From Thermoanaerobaculia bacterium (GTDB lineage Bacteria > Acidobacteriota > Thermoanaerobaculia > Multivoradales > UBA5704), in the NCBI GenBank assembly GCA_025937035.1, contig JAICSG010000132.1:1-8603 (forward strand): a DNA stretch of 8,603 nt, in the 5' to 3' direction. Positions 6,162-8,603 of this stretch are shown one piece after another. Positions within the stretch are counted from its first letter, which is position 1; every line of letters starts with the position of its first letter. Below the pieces are notes generated by a model. That model was not told where the DNA came from and did not search any database. It saw nothing but the letters and a program-made list of their open reading frames with translations. Made by a program: the position numbers and the translations under genes.

Positions 6162-6219
6162 CGTCATCTCCTCTTGAGGCCGTCCAGATCTACGCAGGAG
6201 CGCCGCGGAGGTTTTTTAT

Positions 6220-6230
6220 GCTAGGATGCC
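6220..6230 (+). promoter_or_regulatory. Extended -10 promoter-like motif for the second propeller gene
   Basis: GCTAGGATGCC contains TAGGAT (6222-6227), preceded by TGC, which gives an extended -10 (TGnTAGGAT). It lies 45 bases before the GTG at 6273, in the 111-base gap between divergent genes. It matches GCTAGAATGCC at 319-329 in 10 of 11 positions, with nearly the same distance to the start. A run of six T lies just upstream (6212-6217). No -35 box is evident, which is acceptable for an extended -10 promoter. Confidence 0.5.
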
Positions 6231-6272
6231 ATCAAGTAGTCCCACCGCTGCGCTCGCTCTGAGGAGGGAGAC

Positions 6273-8327
6273 GTGCTGAAAAATTCTTCTGTAGCATACC
6301 GGTTGCCCGGCCGGGGTCTGGTCCTGCTGGCGTTTCTGGGCGCTCTGGCGGTCGTTCCGGCGCGGGTCTCCGCGCAGGCTTCCTGCTCTCCCACCCCTAC
6401 CGTTCTCTGTCTTCAGGGGGCCCGTTTCCAGGCCGAGGTGACCTGGACGGCGCCGGGCTTCGGCTCGGGACCGGGGCAGGCGGTGCCGCTGACGGGGGAC
6501 ACCGGCTACTTCTGGTTCTTCTCCGATTCCAACGTCGAGTTGATGGTCAAGGTGCTCGACGGCCGGGCGGTGAACCGCCATTTCTGGGTGTTCTACGGCG
6601 CGCTCTCGAACGTCGGATACACGCTGACGATCACCGATCTCCAGACGGGCGCCAGGGAGGTCTTCACCAATCCGCAGGGGCGGCTCGCCAGCGTCTCGGA
6701 CATCACGGCGTTCCCTCCGGAGGCGCCGCCGGCCGCGTCCCGGGCTGCCTTGCCCGGCGCCGCCGGGAGCGCTCCGGCGGAGGCTCCGCTGCGCTTGGGA
6801 ACGGAATTCCAGGCGAACGTCACGACCGCCGGCGACCAGTACCTGCCCGCGGTGGCGATGGCTCCGGACGGCAGCTTCATGGTGGTCTGGACGCAGAACG
6901 CCGACCCCTTCGGCTCGCGGTTCGACCTCTTCGGGCGGATCTACAACGCTAACGGGAGCCCGCGCACCGGCGAGATCCGCCTGAACGAGACGCCCCTCAC
7001 CGGCGGCTACCAGCCCCGGGCCCGGGTGGCGGCCAACGCCGCGGGAGCTTTCATGGCGGTCTGGTCCGACAGCCAGTACACCGCGCGGCTGGCCCAGGCG
7101 CGCCTCCTCGGGCCCGGCGGGCAGCCCGTCGGGGGGGTGATCCAGCTCGCCTCCGGCACCGACGCGGGGTTCCCCTACGTCTCTCCTCCGGACGTCACTG
7201 CCGATCCCGCCGGCGGCTTCCTCACGGCCTGGATCGAATACGGAGACGTGGGGGCCACGGCTCTGGTCACCCAGCGCTTCGACGCCCGGGGGAGCCCACT
7301 CGGCGCGCCGGTCACGTTCGACGCGCAGTACTCGCGCGACATCCCCCGGCTGGTGGCCTTCCCCGGCGGCGGCTTCCTGGTGGCCTGGGCCTGGGTCGGC
7401 TCGGGGACCGACTTCTTCGTCTCGGACCTCTGGGCCCAGCGGCTCGACGCCTCCGGGCAGCCCGTGGGCGCCTCCATCCTCCTCAATCCGGAGCTCCGCC
7501 AGTTTGGGGCGAAGGCGCTGATCACGCCGGTCGCCTACGCGGACGGCGGCTTCTCGGTGATCTGGGTCCTCACCCAGCTCATCGGCGGCCCCCTCAAGAA
7601 CGGGTTGCACGCCCGCCGGTTCAACGCGGACGGCACGCCGGCCGGCGACATCACCTGGATCCACCCTGATTTTTCGGCCGCGACCACGGCGCCGGCCGCC
7701 ATCGCCCTGCCCTCGGGAGACACCTGGATCGTGTGGGACTTCGCGGGGTCGCCCGAGGTGCCCAGCAGCGGCATCTACTCCGGCGTCTTCGACTCCGCGT
7801 GGGCTCTCCAGGGGGAGGTCACCCGGGTCAGCACCTTTAGCGGGAACGTGCAGCTCGATCCGGCCGTCGCCGCGGCCGGCGGCCAAGCCGTGGCCTTCTG
7901 GACCAGCGGGATCTATACCTTCCCCGTCGAGCCTCCCATCTCGCAGGACGGCAGCGGCTTCGGCGTCTTCGGCCAGCGCTTCACTCTTCCGACCTGCGGG
8001 CCCGCCGCCGGCCAGCTCTGCCTGGGCGGACGGTTCCGCGTCGAGGTCCAGTTCACCGATCCCCGCAACGGCCAGGCCTCCTCCGGCACGCCGCTGCCGA
8101 TCACCGGCGACACCGGCGCCTTCTGGTTCTTCGCGCCGTCGAACCTGGAGCTGGTCGTCAAGGTGCTCGACGGCCGCGCCGCCAATGGCCACTTCTGGGT
8201 CTTCTATGGCGCATTGTCGGATGTGGCCTACACCATCACGGTGACCGACACCGTCACGGGCAACCAACGGACGTATCACAACAACCCGCGCCATCTGGCC
8301 AGCGGCTCGGATGTCACCGCTTTCTAG
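6273..8327 (+). CDS. Exported protein: seven propeller-like repeats between two copies of a Cys-containing domain (paralogue of 916-2934)
   Basis: The GTG at 6273 has GAGGAGGGAG at 6261-6270, giving 684 residues. The signal peptide is clear: basic start, hydrophobic core at about 16-30, and cleavage after Ala-Gln-Ala at 34-36. The N-terminal domain spans 38-147 (Cys38, Cys46) and the C-terminal copy 575-684 (Cys575, Cys583), ending exactly at the last residue. Seven repeats of about 52-59 residues lie between, each with a strand ending in Trp (206, 264, 320, 372, 431, 488, 543). Domain order and repeat count match the 672-residue paralogue. N domain matches N domain better than either matches its own C domain: for example, SCSPTPTVLCLQG and RFQAEVTW are shared only by the N copies. 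The gene was therefore already bookended before it was duplicated. Function is unknown; a surface or secreted binding scaffold is the likely role. A truncated relative follows after 12 bases, probably on the same transcript. Confidence 0.9.
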   Translation: MLKNSSVAYRLPGRGLVLLAFLGALAVVPARVSAQASCSPTPTVLCLQGARFQAEVTWTAPGFGSGPGQAVPLTGDTGYFWFFSDSNVELMVKVLDGRAVNRHFWVFYGALSNVGYTLTITDLQTGAREVFTNPQGRLASVSDITAFPPEAPPAASRAALPGAAGSAPAEAPLRLGTEFQANVTTAGDQYLPAVAMAPDGSFMVVWTQNADPFGSRFDLFGRIYNANGSPRTGEIRLNETPLTGGYQPRARVAANAAGAFMAVWSDSQYTARLAQARLLGPGGQPVGGVIQLASGTDAGFPYVSPPDVTADPAGGFLTAWIEYGDVGATALVTQRFDARGSPLGAPVTFDAQYSRDIPRLVAFPGGGFLVAWAWVGSGTDFFVSDLWAQRLDASGQPVGASILLNPELRQFGAKALITPVAYADGGFSVIWVLTQLIGGPLKNGLHARRFNADGTPAGDITWIHPDFSAATTAPAAIALPSGDTWIVWDFAGSPEVPSSGIYSGVFDSAWALQGEVTRVSTFSGNVQLDPAVAAAGGQAVAFWTSGIYTFPVEPPISQDGSGFGVFGQRFTLPTCGPAAGQLCLGGRFRVEVQFTDPRNGQASSGTPLPITGDTGAFWFFAPSNLELVVKVLDGRAANGHFWVFYGALSDVAYTITVTDTVTGNQRTYHNNPRHLASGSDVTAF

Positions 8328-8339
8328 GGAAGGGATGCG

Positions 8340-8558
8340 ATGAGAAAATATCTGGCGCTCCTGATCCTCCTTCTGGCGCCCGGCCTCGCCGCCGCTCCCT
8401 CGCTGGCCCAGGGGAGCTGCTTCCCCGCCGCCACCCATCTCTGCCTGGGCTACGGGCGCTTTCAGGTCGAGGTCGACTGGGCGCTCCCCGGCGGCGTCGC
8501 GGGGAAGGGGCAGGCGGTGCCGCTGACGGACGACACCGCTTTCTCGGAGGGCTCATGA
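8340..8558 (+). CDS. Short exported remnant of the Cys-containing domain, probably internally deleted
   Basis: This gene encodes 72 residues from the ATG at 8340, 12 bases after the previous stop, with AGGGA just upstream (8330-8334 region). Residues 1-23 are a good signal peptide (hydrophobic 5-18, Ser-Leu-Ala at 21-23). Residues 27-66 match the first 40 residues of the end domain of its neighbours: Cys27 and Cys35, GRFQVEV, GQAVPLT. After DDT at 64-66 the rest (FWFF, VKVLDGR, HFWVFYGALS) is missing. The protein instead ends AFSEGS, which resembles the AF that closes the domain. A full-length domain would have about 68 more residues between DT and TAF. That distance is in frame, and both sides share CACCG, so a deletion at a short repeat fits. 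The fold is probably incomplete, so the product may be non-functional. Assembly collapse of repeats is another explanation. Confidence 0.68.
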   Translation: MRKYLALLILLLAPGLAAAPSLAQGSCFPAATHLCLGYGRFQVEVDWALPGGVAGKGQAVPLTDDTAFSEGS

Positions 8559-8603
8559 AAACCTTTTTTTCCGTACCGCTGATCCTCGCTCTGGGCGCCT
8601 TTC
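8555..8603 (+). CDS. Start of another exported protein (partial, runs off the window)
   Basis: The ATG at 8555 overlaps the preceding stop as ATGA, with GGAGGG at 8546-8551 upstream, a common sign of translational coupling. Only 16 residues are visible: MKTFFSVPLILALGAF, a Lys followed by a hydrophobic run, which is the beginning of a signal peptide. The mature protein is outside the window. Position suggests it continues the operon begun at 6273. Confidence 0.6.
   Translation, partial: MKTFFSVPLILALGAF

Noticed and set aside
6196..6217. GC-rich stretch followed by six T, resembling an intrinsic terminator
   Set aside because: Only the short CCGCGG palindrome precedes the T-run, giving no real stem, and no plus-strand gene ends here. 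The T-run is better read as part of the promoter of the gene at 6273.
3690..6224. Plus-strand open frame of 844 codons opposite fadJ and the TPR gene
   Set aside because: It is longer than either real gene but spans both, has low-complexity Gly/Ala/Leu/His composition and matches no family, whereas the minus strand has full FadJ catalytic motifs and TPR repeats.
6216..8438. Minus-strand open frame of 740 codons opposite the second propeller gene
   Set aside because: It has the same skewed composition as the shadow over the paralogue, and its apparent similarity to that shadow follows from the duplicated plus-strand genes.

Overview
The window is GC-rich. Its genes use the protein styles I associate with soil and sediment Acidobacteriota, such as the Thermoanaerobaculia/Holophagae side of the phylum. 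That placement rests on recalled protein-family style (secreted 'VKVLDGR / HFWVFYGALS' domain proteins and KKLTL-leader RiPP precursors), not on a marker gene.

Layout. (1) Bases 1-528 hold two short genes, 31-195 and 370-528. Each encodes a 52-54 residue peptide with a Lys-rich KKLTL leader, a Gly-Gly motif, and a Cys/Thr/Ser-rich tail. I read both as precursors of ribosomal natural products, probably of the class I lanthipeptide type. No modification enzyme, protease or exporter is in view. (2) Bases 529-915 are noncoding and full of structure: a 16-bp hairpin, four tandem 7-mers, a 12-bp palindrome and a 12-bp long-range inverted repeat. (3) Bases 916-2934 (+) encode a secreted protein of 672 residues. 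Seven propeller-like repeats are bracketed by two copies of a roughly 110-residue Cys-containing domain. (4) Two minus-strand genes follow. One is a FadB/FadJ-type fused enoyl-CoA hydratase/3-hydroxyacyl-CoA dehydrogenase (2952-5123). Upstream of it is an exported TPR protein (5184-6161). (5) Bases 6273-8327 (+) encode a full-length paralogue of the 916-2934 protein. It is followed by a 72-residue remnant of the same domain family (8340-8558), whose stop overlaps the start of another exported protein that runs off the window (8555 onward).

How the parts relate. The two large secreted proteins share domain order, repeat number and blocks of identical DNA, so they come from duplication of a whole gene that was already bookended. 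The fad/TPR pair lies between them on the opposite strand. The beta-oxidation enzyme is cytoplasmic metabolism and has no evident functional link to its secreted neighbours. The peptides and the secreted proteins all look like exported or surface functions, but nothing in the window proves they form one system.

The most notable points are the two orphan RiPP precursors, the bookended seven-repeat architecture duplicated around an unrelated cassette, the 72-residue gene that looks like an in-frame deletion at a short repeat, and a recurring CTAG(A/G)ATG(C/G)C promoter-like motif ahead of three genes.
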